A stretch of 64,000 nucleotides of DNA from Halioxenophilus sp033283405 (GCF_033283405.1 NZ_JAWMQR010000003.1:248001-312000); one strand, 5' to 3'; positions 18,245 to 28,008 are shown, numbered from the stretch's first letter. Program-made: numbers and translations. Notes: a model not told the origin generated them from the letters alone.

Positions 18245-18859
18245 ATGACCAGCCCCACAGTGTTGCCGCCATCTAAGGCCAAAGCCAATAGCCGAGAGCG
18301 ACTACTCGCGGCTGCGACAGAGTGTTTCCTCAACACAGGTTATATAGAAGCTTCTGTTGAGGAGATAGCTAAAGCTGCGGGTGTCAGCCGGATGACATTC
18401 TATCGCCACTTCACGGGTAAAGTGGATCTTTCTGTAGCGCTATTTCAGCAGGCGGTAAACAAAGCCAAGCCAAGATTTTTGCAAATCACAGAGCTGGATT
18501 TCAACAATCTTGCCGAGATCAAGCGTTGGCTCACAGCCCAATTTGAAATCGACAAGGAAAACCGCAGCCTACTTAGAGTATTCAGTCAAGCAACTGCGGA
18601 GGGCGCCGGTTTTACGGAAAAGGCGCAAGCGACAATCAGTGACTACATTACTGCCCTAGGCGAAAAAATACCCGCTTTTCGCCTACAGCCTGATGCCAAA
18701 GAGAGCCGTCGCCGCTGGTTGGAAGCGTGGTTACTTATTTACGAGATTTTGGATCAAAGTAATCATGCTGCATTGGAATCTGGCATAGCTACAGACCCGA
18801 TAGTGATTGATATATTGGCTGAAAAATTCTTAACGTTTATAACAACTCAACCACAGTAA
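18245..18859 (+). CDS. TetR-family transcriptional regulator
   Basis: A 204-residue regulator. The N-terminal helix-turn-helix spans about residues 17-62, with ASVEEIAKAAGVSRMTFYRHFTGK typical of TetR (written with its first half ASVEEIAKAAGV and second half SRMTFYRHFTGK), followed by an all-helical ligand domain. It is 42 bases downstream of the amidohydrolase gene and has GGAAGG before the ATG, so it is probably co-transcribed. The 37-bp inverted repeat upstream of the operon is its most likely site. The inducer is unknown. Confidence 0.92.
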   Translation: MTSPTVLPPSKAKANSRERLLAAATECFLNTGYIEASVEEIAKAAGVSRMTFYRHFTGKVDLSVALFQQAVNKAKPRFLQITELDFNNLAEIKRWLTAQFEIDKENRSLLRVFSQATAEGAGFTEKAQATISDYITALGEKIPAFRLQPDAKESRRRWLEAWLLIYEILDQSNHAALESGIATDPIVIDILAEKFLTFITTQPQ

Positions 18860-18992
18860 TCTGTTCAACAAGCCGATAACCCCTGTGAGCTGAACCTACA
18901 GTGTCGATGTTTCAGTTAATTAGGTTTTTCTACACTGGCAATTTTACCCTACTAATGCAGGGTTACTTAGCTACCATGTTATTTCAAGTTTT

Positions 18993-20024
18993 ATGACCCG
19001 ATACTATCATGTTGACATAAACGATTTTGGTGGCCCCGAGAACTTAAGAGTAATTGAGCAGCCTCAGCTACCAGAGCCAGGCCCCGGCGAGGTGAGAGTC
19101 AAAGTGCTTACCGCCGGTACCGGTTTTACCGACACCATAATCCGCAAAGGGCAATATGTGGATGTTAAAACAAAGCCGCCCTTCACCCTTGGCTACGACT
19201 GGTTTGGTATAATCGATAAGTTAGGCGAGGGCGTTAGCCAGTTACCCCTGGGGCAGAATGTTGCGGATATGTCTGTGATTGGCGGCTATACACAATACCT
19301 ATGTGTACCAGCTAGTCGCGTTATTCTCGCCCCCGAAGGGCTTGACCCAGCTGAAGCGGTGGCGATGATTCTCTCTTATACCACTGCCTACCAGCTGCTA
19401 ACCAGAATCCGAACACTACCTAAAAACTCTACCTGCTTGGTCCATGCTGCGGCTGGTGCGGTGGGAACTGCTTTATTAGAATTAGGCAAATTAATGGGTT
19501 TGAAGATGTACGGTACCGCATCCAGTGGCAAACATATTACAGTACGACACTATGGAGCTTTACCTATCGATTATCAAAATGAAGACTTCGAAAAAGTGAT
19601 CGCCAGAGAAACCGATGGGGAAGGTGTGGATATTGTTTTTGATACTATCGGAGCCGGCAATTGGGCACGATCACGACGTTGTCTAAAACCTGGCGGATTG
19701 CTCGTCTGTTATGGCGTATTACAATACACAAGCGGCCAAGAGTCGCTGTTAGCCACTATAATCGGCTTTTTGAAGCTGAAGTTTCTATGGCAGGTTTTAA
19801 AGAACGGAAGAGAAAGTACTTTTTATAACATCAGTCACCGTCGAGAATCCCACCGCGAGCAATTTAAAGAAGATGTACAACGCCTCTTTACGTTATTGCA
19901 GGCCAAAAAGTTAAGCCCTTGCATCGAATCCATAGTTCCACTTTCCGAGGCAGCGTCTGTTCACAAGCGAATAGATAACGCGGAAATAACCGGCAAGGTA
20001 ATTTTACAGTGCAATGTCGAATAG
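18993..20024 (+). CDS. Medium-chain dehydrogenase/reductase, quinone oxidoreductase-like
   Basis: A 343-residue NADPH-type MDR protein. It shows GYDWFGIIDKLGEG, the Rossmann stretch VHAAAGAVGTALLELGK, and GVDIVFDTIG. The Cys/His zinc ligands of true alcohol dehydrogenases are absent, as in zeta-crystallin-like quinone or enone reductases. A reduction of an alpha,beta-unsaturated carbonyl is a reasonable role. A weak palindrome related to the cluster motif lies at 18899-18917. An MFS gene follows 42 bases on. ATG 18993 has no strong ribosome site. Confidence 0.88.
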   Translation: MTRYYHVDINDFGGPENLRVIEQPQLPEPGPGEVRVKVLTAGTGFTDTIIRKGQYVDVKTKPPFTLGYDWFGIIDKLGEGVSQLPLGQNVADMSVIGGYTQYLCVPASRVILAPEGLDPAEAVAMILSYTTAYQLLTRIRTLPKNSTCLVHAAAGAVGTALLELGKLMGLKMYGTASSGKHITVRHYGALPIDYQNEDFEKVIARETDGEGVDIVFDTIGAGNWARSRRCLKPGGLLVCYGVLQYTSGQESLLATIIGFLKLKFLWQVLKNGRESTFYNISHRRESHREQFKEDVQRLFTLLQAKKLSPCIESIVPLSEAASVHKRIDNAEITGKVILQCNVE

Positions 20025-20066
20025 ACTATGATCCTTAATCAATAATAACAACACATCAAACAGGCC

Positions 20067-21425
20067 ATGCTCGACAAAAAAATTGTTCTCCCACCCACCA
20101 CCTTAAACCGAACAACCACTGAGCCAGACAGCTATGCCTACTATGTGCTCGGTGTGCTCTTTATTGTTTACGTATTCAACTTTATCGATCGTCAGGCAAT
20201 GTCGGTATTTATTGGTCCAATTAAAGAAGAATTTGGTGCGAGTGATACCGCTATGGGGCTACTTGTCGGGTTTGCCTTTGCATTTCTATATACTTTTGCC
20301 GGGATACCCATTGCCCGATGGGCCGACCAAGGTAATAGGCGAAACATTATCGCTATAGGCCTGGCACTTTGGAGTACCATGACCATAGCCACGGGCCTCG
20401 CCAAAACATTTACCCATTTGGTGATTGCACGGGTGGGGGTAGGCATTGGTGAAGCAGCCGGAACACCCCCTGCACACTCAATAATCGCAGACTATTTTCC
20501 GGTAAAACGGCGCGCTACCGCGCTAGCGATATACTCCACCGGAGTATTCGCAGGTTCTGCCATTGCCTACCTGGGTGGTGGTTATCTACGTGAGAATTTC
20601 GACTGGCAGGTCGCTTTTTTTATCCTGGGAGCGCCCGGTTTGCTATTCGTACTGATATTACGCTTTACCGTAAAAGAACCGGAAAGGGGTGCAGCGGAAG
20701 CGAGATTGGTCACCCGGCAGGCAGATAAATCAGAAAACACATCTCTATTGCGTACTCTGAGCTACCTGGTCAGCTCCCCTTCCTGGGTGTGCCTTATGTT
20801 AGGAGCTTCTTGTCTGTCGATAATTGGTTATGGAATTCTGATGTGGGGATACGAATTTTACAGTCGCATTCATGGCCTTTCGCCGGCAACCGTCGGCAAA
20901 TGGATGGCTCTGATTGTTGGTCTGGGTGGGTGTGGGGGCACGCTACTGGGTGGCTTGATGGCTGATAAACTGTGGCTGAAAAGACCATCACATGCGCTCT
21001 ATTTTCCCGGTCTACTCACATTATTGGGCATGCCCTTTGGCATTGCTTGCCTACTGGTTAAATCGGCAGAACTATCCTTAGTGCTGCTATTCCCTTTCTA
21101 TATCCTACTGTGTGTCTACATTCCACCTATGTACAGCGCCAACCAGAATTTAGCAAAATTGCACATGCGAGCCACCGCCTCTGCGGTTTGTCTATTTCTG
21201 ATTAATATTTTTGGCGCTGGCACTGGCCCATTTATCGTTGGCGCATTGAGTGACTTCTTTGCTAACAGCCATGGCACAGATGGATTGCGATACGCGCTCA
21301 TAGTCACCGTGGTTATCGGCGTGGTCGGCTGCACACTATTAATGCTAACCAGTCGATGGTTGTCTGATGACTTATCAAAAGTGACGAAACAGGAGCATTC
21401 AGACACCAGCACCGCCACAGTTTAG
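20067..21425 (+). CDS. MFS transporter, spinster-like
   Basis: A 452-residue carrier with 12 hydrophobic segments. It has NFIDRQAMSVFIGPIK at TM1, ARWADQGNRR at loop 2-3, and the GVGIGEAAGTPPAHS stretch in TM4 typical of this subfamily. It is probably co-transcribed with the quinone oxidoreductase-like gene 42 bases upstream. It most likely moves an organic acid or a steroid- or terpenoid-like compound through the inner membrane; direction and substrate are not determined. It is a paralogue of the carriers at 14955 and 50305. Confidence 0.9.
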   Translation: MLDKKIVLPPTTLNRTTTEPDSYAYYVLGVLFIVYVFNFIDRQAMSVFIGPIKEEFGASDTAMGLLVGFAFAFLYTFAGIPIARWADQGNRRNIIAIGLALWSTMTIATGLAKTFTHLVIARVGVGIGEAAGTPPAHSIIADYFPVKRRATALAIYSTGVFAGSAIAYLGGGYLRENFDWQVAFFILGAPGLLFVLILRFTVKEPERGAAEARLVTRQADKSENTSLLRTLSYLVSSPSWVCLMLGASCLSIIGYGILMWGYEFYSRIHGLSPATVGKWMALIVGLGGCGGTLLGGLMADKLWLKRPSHALYFPGLLTLLGMPFGIACLLVKSAELSLVLLFPFYILLCVYIPPMYSANQNLAKLHMRATASAVCLFLINIFGAGTGPFIVGALSDFFANSHGTDGLRYALIVTVVIGVVGCTLLMLTSRWLSDDLSKVTKQEHSDTSTATV

Positions 21426-21498
21426 CGAGCACCTTGTAAATTTATCTATCGAACTATCTACAGCTATAGCCAGTAACCAACAAACTCTTTTCGATAAA

Positions 21499-21523
21499 GA
21501 AAAAATGCTCCCCGTAGGGGAGC
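21499..21523 (-). terminator. Rho-independent terminator for the Rieske gene
   Basis: GCTCCCC-GTA-GGGGAGC forms a seven-base GC-rich stem at 21507-21523. The A run at 21500-21505 reads as a T tract on the minus strand. It lies 43 bases after the stop of the Rieske oxygenase gene and between convergent genes. Confidence 0.8.
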
Positions 21524-21565
21524 TAACACCACAATAAAGACTATAAAACGGCTAATTTTCGAGCC

Positions 21566-22963
21566 CTAAAAACCAATGTCCAGAATAGTTTCGTCAAACC
21601 CGCTATTTACCACTGCCGATGCCTTCGCCAGCCTATCTCTATCCAAACCCGCCAAATAGCCATCAATCAAGCGCTGATAATTACTGATCATTCCCTCTCC
21701 AGGCAGACCATCGCCGCCTTTACCAATACGCATATATTGCAAATTGTGCAGCCCTTTTTGCTGTAATGGCAGGTTGGAATAGTCTTGCCTGGGGATTTCT
21801 GGAAATTCAGCTGAATGATAGGGCAGCATTGTTGGCTCAGAAGGAGGTTCCCTCTCGTCGCCTTCAGGAGGTATAACTAGAGACCAAATCTCGAACAAGC
21901 AGGTCTCGGCAGTCAGTGGTCGGATACGGTATGAAGACATGGCTGCGAAGGTCGGCAATAGAAAGAAGTGGGGAAACATGAATTCAACTGCATTGAATTC
22001 AACCTCTTGAATGACTTTCAACAAATCAAAAATGGGAACGCCGCGCTCCTTGGCATCTCTTGCAACTTCGGCATAGGCCGTACCATAGAGCAACTGGAAA
22101 GCGAGATCAGGATCATCAGGCACTTGTATATCTTTTAGCTTCTCAATGACAGCCATTTCAGTCTTGTGCACCATACCGTCCATACCCTCATTCAATAAAG
22201 CAAGGAATTCAACGGTTTTTATTACGACCTCTTGTGGCGCAAGATCCTCATTGACCACCCGACCATCGCCATCCGGGCCATAGGAACGACTACCTTTGTA
22301 GATCTTATCCAGCAGCTGTGGGTGGGTCTGCATCACGTGATACCCCTCCTGGAAGGCTTCAATGGCCAATTTCCAGTTGGTTGGTAATACGGTACCACAC
22401 CACCAATCCACTCTGAGTTTATCAGCGTAACGAGCGTCCATACGTTCAGCGACTGGCCCTAAACACTCGCGCAAGGAAGGAGCATCATCATCGAAATTAA
22501 TAAAGGCACAACCTGCCCAAAACTCAATACGCACGGGTGCGAGATCGATCTCTTCTTTTGCCAGTAGTTTTTCGGAAAAGATGTTGCGACCGAAAACAAA
22601 AGTACACTCACCCTCTGGCGCAAATCGCCAACCATGAAAGGGGCAAATAAAACCTGCTTCGGCAACGCTGCCAGGGCCGTGGACTAAGCGAACACCCCGA
22701 TGGCGGCAAGCATTGTGATAGGCCTTAACACCGTTTTCGCTGTTTACTAAAATGACGGATTTATCCAATATTTCGTAAACTGTATAGTCGCCCTGATCAG
22801 GGATCTCCTCTAGTCGGCATGCCATCTGCCAGACATGCGGCCATAGCTTCTCCTGTTCGGCTTTAAAAAACTCCTCACGGTAGTAGCGTTCGGTAGGAAT
22901 CAATTCCGGATTATCGATGCGAAAAGGGACTTGATTAAGACTATTTGCCATTTCATCGGTCAT
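21566..22963 (-). CDS. Rieske non-heme iron oxygenase, alpha subunit
   Basis: A 465-residue ring-hydroxylating oxygenase large subunit. The Rieske cluster ligands are CRH (about residue 87) and CPFH (about residue 108). The mononuclear iron site is visible as NWKLAIEAFQEGYHVMQTH, giving the two His ligands spaced by four residues. No beta subunit, ferredoxin or reductase lies beside it; the only 2Fe-2S ferredoxin here is 11 kb away. It probably hydroxylates or demethylates a ring compound. It may be co-transcribed with the acyl-CoA synthetase gene 79 bases upstream. ATG 22951 is an alternative start. Confidence 0.92.
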   Translation of the reverse strand: MTDEMANSLNQVPFRIDNPELIPTERYYREEFFKAEQEKLWPHVWQMACRLEEIPDQGDYTVYEILDKSVILVNSENGVKAYHNACRHRGVRLVHGPGSVAEAGFICPFHGWRFAPEGECTFVFGRNIFSEKLLAKEEIDLAPVRIEFWAGCAFINFDDDAPSLRECLGPVAERMDARYADKLRVDWWCGTVLPTNWKLAIEAFQEGYHVMQTHPQLLDKIYKGSRSYGPDGDGRVVNEDLAPQEVVIKTVEFLALLNEGMDGMVHKTEMAVIEKLKDIQVPDDPDLAFQLLYGTAYAEVARDAKERGVPIFDLLKVIQEVEFNAVEFMFPHFFLLPTFAAMSSYRIRPLTAETCLFEIWSLVIPPEGDEREPPSEPTMLPYHSAEFPEIPRQDYSNLPLQQKGLHNLQYMRIGKGGDGLPGEGMISNYQRLIDGYLAGLDRDRLAKASAVVNSGFDETILDIGF

Positions 22964-23042
22964 AATTTATCGCTCTCTAATCACACTTTTAAGGTAGCAG
23001 TCATAACAACACCGCCCATGGAGTTATAGTCTGGCGGTATTG

Positions 23043-24575
23043 TCAGCTCAGGCGCTCAGCCATCATCTTTTCAATTTCTCTTCGAGAAACCTTGTTACTG
23101 GGTAGCATGGGAACGTCATCGCGGGTAATTTGTAGATAACGCTTAGGCACTTTAAAACTCGACAGCCTACTGCTAAGTTGCGCTTTTATTACTTCAAAGT
23201 TCAACTCGACCCCGTCGTCGGCAACCACGGCCGCCACCACCAACTGCCCCTTTTCCCGGTCCGGTATACCCACAACGTAAGCAGATTGGATATCAGGCAA
23301 CTGCTGCATTTCCATCTCTATCTCTGCTGGAGACACATTCGTATTGGTGGTTTTAATAAGATCCCCGTTACGACCCACAAAGTGAACTCTTTGGCCATCC
23401 GGTTGCCCTAGGTCGCCGGTGTGATAGAAGCCATCTGCAGTAAAGTAGTCCTCTCTCAACATCTTATGTAGGCCAGGCGTGAGTGCATAACCTCTAACCT
23501 GGATCTCACCAACTTCACCCTCGGCAACCGGATTATCATTGCTATCAGCAACGCGCACCTCAAAGCCTTCCGCGATATGGTCCAAGGGCGGGCAAAGAGG
23601 AAAACCTTCAACTCGCAGCGAATCGGCATAGCTATATGGGCCCAGTGTTTCGGTCATACCCAACGCCCAGATAGTATTTGCCTTTGGCAGCAGCGCTAAG
23701 TCCTCCTTGGCGAGCACACTACCCATAGCCATACGACTATTGGTTGCGGTACTTTCAGTACACTCTGTGGTGGCTCCCATCTCAAGATTAGGCAGCAGAA
23801 ACATCATCAATCCGCCAACCCAAAACAGGGGCATCGGTAAGCTGGATGAGCCACCCGGCACTACGGAGAGCTTGGAACGTAAGTAGTGGGTTCTGGCCAT
23901 CGTTGGACCATGACAATGTTTCACCCCCTTGGGCATCGCCATGGAGCCGGATGTGTAGATCTCCATCAATTGGTCAGTAGGATGGACCTCTTGTTCCATT
24001 GCCGATATAAGGCTGGGATTAATCTCTACAGCGGCATTTAATAGCCAGCTCATAGGATGAATTGCAGCATGAGGTTGATCACCATCGGAAACAACCCATC
24101 GCAAGAATGGTACCTCTTGCATCTGAAGCTGTGTCGACGGAGGAGAATTTAACTCCGGTAAAGCTTCGCAAACTCGAGCGATATAATTCTTGCCCAAGAA
24201 TTGGCTCTGGATGATCAACCCGATAACATCGGACTGACGAATCACTCGTACCAACTCCTGAGCTTTAATAAAAGTACTGATGGGCACAGCTATAGCGCCG
24301 ATGCGGCTGATTGCAGCGAAAAGCAGCGCGAACATGGGGCCATTGCCAAAGATAAATCCCACCCGGGACCCTTTACCAATTCCGCGTGCAACCAGACCTC
24401 TGGCTATTTCCTCGGAATGGGATTGCAACTCTTTGAATGTGAGCGATTGGTTACCACGCTCAGTGGTAAGTGTGATTGCCGGTCTATCGCCAAATGCCAA
24501 TGCTGATGATCGGATTAATTGTGGCAATGTCGTCGCCGCTGTAGGCTGCAAAGATTCCTTTATGTTTGAATCCAT
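23043..24575 (-). CDS. AMP-dependent acyl-CoA synthetase-like protein with atypical P-loop
   Basis: A 510-residue ANL-family protein. The usual SGTTGxPKG loop reads TSGSMAMPKGVKH (about residue 215), and the C-terminal motif reads PSNKVSRRE, with Asn for the usual Gly before the catalytic Lys. The A8 hinge HTGDLGQPDGQRVHFVGR is present, so adenylation is still plausible. The ATG at 24575 is preferred, with AGGAA seven bases upstream. It lies upstream of the Rieske oxygenase gene in the same direction. It may activate a bulky carboxylate; altered activity cannot be excluded. Confidence 0.88.
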   Translation of the reverse strand: MDSNIKESLQPTAATTLPQLIRSSALAFGDRPAITLTTERGNQSLTFKELQSHSEEIARGLVARGIGKGSRVGFIFGNGPMFALLFAAISRIGAIAVPISTFIKAQELVRVIRQSDVIGLIIQSQFLGKNYIARVCEALPELNSPPSTQLQMQEVPFLRWVVSDGDQPHAAIHPMSWLLNAAVEINPSLISAMEQEVHPTDQLMEIYTSGSMAMPKGVKHCHGPTMARTHYLRSKLSVVPGGSSSLPMPLFWVGGLMMFLLPNLEMGATTECTESTATNSRMAMGSVLAKEDLALLPKANTIWALGMTETLGPYSYADSLRVEGFPLCPPLDHIAEGFEVRVADSNDNPVAEGEVGEIQVRGYALTPGLHKMLREDYFTADGFYHTGDLGQPDGQRVHFVGRNGDLIKTTNTNVSPAEIEMEMQQLPDIQSAYVVGIPDREKGQLVVAAVVADDGVELNFEVIKAQLSSRLSSFKVPKRYLQITRDDVPMLPSNKVSRREIEKMMAERLS

Positions 24576-24628
24576 CAACTATTCCTCATGCATACCGGTA
24601 GTGGAGCTAAAGCATATGCCCTATAAAT

Positions 24629-24658
24629 AAAGCTGCAGTTTTCACAAACTGCAGCTTT
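24629..24658 (-). terminator. Hairpin terminator after the TonB-receptor gene
   Basis: AAAGCTGCAGTTT-TCAC-AAACTGCAGCTTT is a perfect 13-base stem with a four-base loop. It lies 55 bases beyond the stop of the TonB-dependent receptor on the minus strand and ends in a short T run on either strand. Confidence 0.7.
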
Positions 24659-24712
24659 GTCAACATGCGAGAGAACACCCGTTACGCCACACCAACAGAC
24701 AATCAAACAGAA

Positions 24713-27118
24713 TTAAAAGTCAATAGTTAAATCGACTCCGTAGGAGCGCTCCTCATAAAAGGTTCCGCTGACCAAAGCGCCAAAATTCGTAATGAATTGC
24801 AAACCGTCTTCATCGGTTAGGTTACGCCCCCAGATTGCCACTTCGGCCGTTAACGAGCCACCTAATGGAATGCTGGAAAGTGCTGCTCGCGCATTAACCA
24901 TGGTGGTCTCTGGCGAGAACTCTGCGACACCAAAGGGCGTATTTGCTGCACGCCCTGGGTTAGAATCCAAGCGTTGTTTGTCACTCCAAGTAACGTTAAC
25001 ACCAGCATTAATGAACGCATCTGCAAATAGTGGCTGCGATTTATAACCTAAGGACAAATTAACAGAAGTTTCTGGAGAGATTGTAGGTTCAAAGGAAGAG
25101 TTGGGGAAAATATCGCCGCCAACAGTGCTAAATACCAGATCAGTGACTTCGTTATATTTTACATCCTGATAGCCTGCGGTCACTCCCAAGGTAAGGCTCG
25201 AGCTTATTTTACCGGTCACCTCAAGCTCGAGCCCTTGTGCTTGCAGCTCACCGCCTTCCACAATCAGCACGCCAAGGTTTTCAGCTCCGGCCACATTTTG
25301 GGCTCCTTGAGAAGTTTGTAGGTTGTCATAAGTAACATGAAACAGTGCCAAGTTTGACCGAATACGCCCACCCATCAAATTAGACTTAACACCCAACTCA
25401 TAGGAGTTAGCCTCTTCCGGAGCAAAATCGAAACCCGCGACAGAACCACCGGATACAAAAGCCGTAGAGTTTTTAGCGTATATAAAAATATCGTCATTGA
25501 GGAAGTAGTTCACGCCAATTAGGTAACTGACATTGTCATCGCTATAGTCGAAGCTTTGTGTTGTCTCACTACCAACCAGACCGGAAACGAAATCACCGGA
25601 TTTTTCATCTTTGGTATAACGTAAGCCTCCGACCAGATCGATCTGGTTGGTAATATGGAATTCAGTTTGGGAATAAACAGCATAGGATTTCGCATCGTTA
25701 TAGGAGATACCCTGCGCTGATTGCGGTACAGCACCATCCTCAAAAAACGCAAAAAACAAGGTATTGGCGCTTCCTACCGGGCTACCGGAGCGATCTTCAG
25801 ATTCGTAATAGAGCAATCCTGCCGTCACGCGTGCGATTTCAGAATCATAGTTGATTTGTATCTCATCACTAAGTTGGTCACCATCTGCATAGGGTTGCGA
25901 ACAGGCATAACAAAAGCGATCGTCCGGATCTAAGGGCTGACCAGACGGCCCTGGAATAAAGGCGCCAATAAAGCCAACTTCCCAGCCACTGGTACCGGTG
26001 ATATCCGCGGGCTGTATCAATTCAGTTTTCCGGTAGGCCAACGTGTTTTTCAAGGTTAAAGAGCTGTCGAACTGATACTCTGCAATCAGTGAGTGTCCTT
26101 CAACAGTCTGATCCCTAACAGCGGAAAAGGCGTTATTAACCGCCTTCGGTCGAGTTGTTTTAGTGTTCTGCAATTTGTCCGCATTGATTGCCGCTAGAAC
26201 AGAGATCAGTGGCGCGCCGGCTCCAGCCCCCTCCGGATAGAGGTCGGTAACTATCGCATTGCCACGAGGGGTGCCATTGTCGGTGGAATAATCGTACTTA
26301 TATGAAACTCTAAATTTATCATTAGGCTCATACAACGCTGAGAAAAACCAGCTTTCGTTGTCTACCGCACCCAATGTTTCCGGTGAGGTAGTGGTACCAA
26401 GCCCTATGGCTGTACGATCGGTAATAGCACCTGCACCCAGGTTTTCGATATCACCATCGCGCTCTTCATGGGCATAGGTGAGGTAAGCACTAAAGCCATT
26501 CCACTCAGGGGTATCAACCGTGGTGGAGTAATCCAGCCGATCCCGGCTGCCACTGCTAACCTTCTGTCGTATCGCAAATTCACCATGAGGATCACGGGTT
26601 CTAACGCTAATCGCACCGCCAGTCGCATTACGGCCGAACAGAGTTCCTTGAGGCCCGCGCAAAACTTCCAACTGCTGAATATCTGGCAGGCTAAAAATCG
26701 ACCCCCGTGGTGAGCCAATATAAACACCATCAAGATAGATAGAGATCTGTTTGTCTGACCCTGCGACAACACCATAGCTAGTAATACCACGCATATTAAA
26801 TGCGGGCGTATTAGTACCACCCACAGCCGGCCTTACGGTAGTGTTAGGAGCTAGGCCTGAGAGATCGTTCACGTTAACTACTTTGTTAACCGCTAGCGTC
26901 TCTTGAGTTAAAGCGGTTACCGCGACCGGAACTTCTTGGATGTCTTGTGTTCTTTTTTGAGCGGTTACAATAATTTCCTCTAGGATGAGATTACTATTTG
27001 TTGCAGAAGAGCTATCGCTTTGAGCAAATACCGGTGGAGCAACGGCAAAGGCAGCAGCGATTGCCGAGCTCAACAGTGTACGAACATTCGGAGTGTGCAT
27101 TATTTTATTTTTATTCAT
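24713..27118 (-). CDS. TonB-dependent outer-membrane receptor
   Basis: An 801-residue receptor. A signal peptide of about 32 residues ends at VFAQ. The TonB box is EEIIVTAQKR. A plug domain with LRGPQGTLFGRNATGG follows, then a 22-strand barrel and a C-terminal YGVDLTIDF ending in Phe for BAM recognition. This FyuA/CirA-like group in catabolic clusters imports bulky hydrophobic organics rather than siderophores. No siderophore genes are nearby. It is monocistronic, with a terminator downstream and an 890-base upstream gap that holds a cluster palindrome. It probably brings the pathway substrate through the outer membrane. Confidence 0.94.
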   Translation of the reverse strand: MNKNKIMHTPNVRTLLSSAIAAAFAVAPPVFAQSDSSSATNSNLILEEIIVTAQKRTQDIQEVPVAVTALTQETLAVNKVVNVNDLSGLAPNTTVRPAVGGTNTPAFNMRGITSYGVVAGSDKQISIYLDGVYIGSPRGSIFSLPDIQQLEVLRGPQGTLFGRNATGGAISVRTRDPHGEFAIRQKVSSGSRDRLDYSTTVDTPEWNGFSAYLTYAHEERDGDIENLGAGAITDRTAIGLGTTTSPETLGAVDNESWFFSALYEPNDKFRVSYKYDYSTDNGTPRGNAIVTDLYPEGAGAGAPLISVLAAINADKLQNTKTTRPKAVNNAFSAVRDQTVEGHSLIAEYQFDSSLTLKNTLAYRKTELIQPADITGTSGWEVGFIGAFIPGPSGQPLDPDDRFCYACSQPYADGDQLSDEIQINYDSEIARVTAGLLYYESEDRSGSPVGSANTLFFAFFEDGAVPQSAQGISYNDAKSYAVYSQTEFHITNQIDLVGGLRYTKDEKSGDFVSGLVGSETTQSFDYSDDNVSYLIGVNYFLNDDIFIYAKNSTAFVSGGSVAGFDFAPEEANSYELGVKSNLMGGRIRSNLALFHVTYDNLQTSQGAQNVAGAENLGVLIVEGGELQAQGLELEVTGKISSSLTLGVTAGYQDVKYNEVTDLVFSTVGGDIFPNSSFEPTISPETSVNLSLGYKSQPLFADAFINAGVNVTWSDKQRLDSNPGRAANTPFGVAEFSPETTMVNARAALSSIPLGGSLTAEVAIWGRNLTDEDGLQFITNFGALVSGTFYEERSYGVDLTIDF

Positions 27119-27137
27119 AATCTCATACCTAAATAAT

Positions 27138-27149
27138 ATTACCGGCGAT
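27138..27149 (+). repeat. Short intergenic repeat ATTACCGGCGAT (copy 2)
   Basis: This copy is 20 bases upstream of the TonB-receptor ATG, hence in the leader of that mRNA (in antisense orientation). Confidence 0.35.
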
Positions 27150-27871
27150 TCAAATTATTATTCCGGAAAGGCGTTTTTAGAATACCACCAAACAGTTGAT
27201 TTACGTGTACAACCGTAAAACCGTCACCTGAAACCAAGCTTCAAATAAGAAAGTACCACTGGCTTTCGATACCGCTTCCTATTTCCGCTTTATCAACTAC
27301 ATGTCACTACAGTAACCAGATAGTCTCTACTTGCTCTAGTTTCGCGCTCGCTCGACACACACTGTACTAGCGTTAGCGTTGCACAATGCATTGCAGCTCC
27401 CCACTGGCCGTAACGGAGTAGAACCACCAGAGAATTTTATTTATGTTAATTTTTCTGAATCTTTTTGGATCATAGCTTTATTTTTTTTAGATTGGCTACG
27501 CTACTTGCTTGCAGTGAAAAGCCTGTAGGTGCTACGCGTCGAAATCGCTCACGTAAGGTTCACTCTTCTCACAGCGATCAGCTGGGGCTGAAGGCTATCT
27601 TTGATTATTAAATCGCTGGATATCCACCTCTATAAGAATTCAGAGGCCAGTTTTTATTCTTTTAATCATCTTTTGTGCCGGGCACCAAGCACCATGAAGA
27701 CCGTTTACATCCCGCCTAGTTGGCTGCTGCACGCACTGTTTATTTCCCCTGAGCCGAGTGCACCTATCTCTACTATTGCCCTAAAGCCAGCTAAATAGGG
27801 AATTTTACACCCGCCCTGCCCGAAGCTATGTGGACCTGTCATCCTGCTGATGGCGCCACCCAACCCCACAA

Positions 27872-27890
27872 AAGTAACTATTTGTCAGTT
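27872..27890. promoter_or_regulatory. Cluster palindrome, site 3 (candidate TetR operator)
   Basis: AAG-TAAC-TATTT-GTCA-GTT matches AAN-TRAC-N5-GTYA-NTT exactly. It is 757 bases upstream of the TonB-receptor start and 119 bases beyond the end of the acyl-CoA dehydrogenase operon, further from a start codon than the other copies. Confidence 0.5.
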
Positions 27891-28008
27891 AATGTGAAGC
27901 TTACCACTTATATACATTATGTAAAGGGCCAACCAGAAGGAAAAACCTCAATTAATTGAACAGAAGTTAGTTTTTGTAAATCTATGAAAAGCATGATTAG
28001 CCCTTCAA

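Larger units (their letters stand above)
27119..28008. promoter_or_regulatory. Long intergenic region upstream of the TonB receptor, 890 bp
   Basis: No convincing gene lies here; a 65-codon + strand frame starting with TTG at 27601 has no ribosome site. The stretch holds ATTACCGGCGAT at 27138-27149, a CAATGCATTG palindrome around 27390, and a cluster palindrome at 27872-27890 near its far end. If that palindrome regulates the receptor, the transcript would carry a leader of roughly 700 bases; alternatively it controls an unseen small RNA. Confidence 0.5.

Noticed and set aside
24629..24658. Operator for the adjacent acyl-CoA synthetase gene
   Set aside because: The perfect stem with a four-base loop sits just past the TonB-receptor stop and fits a terminator better.
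27601..27798. 65-codon + strand frame before the TonB receptor
   Set aside because: It begins at TTG without a ribosome site and has no recognisable domain.
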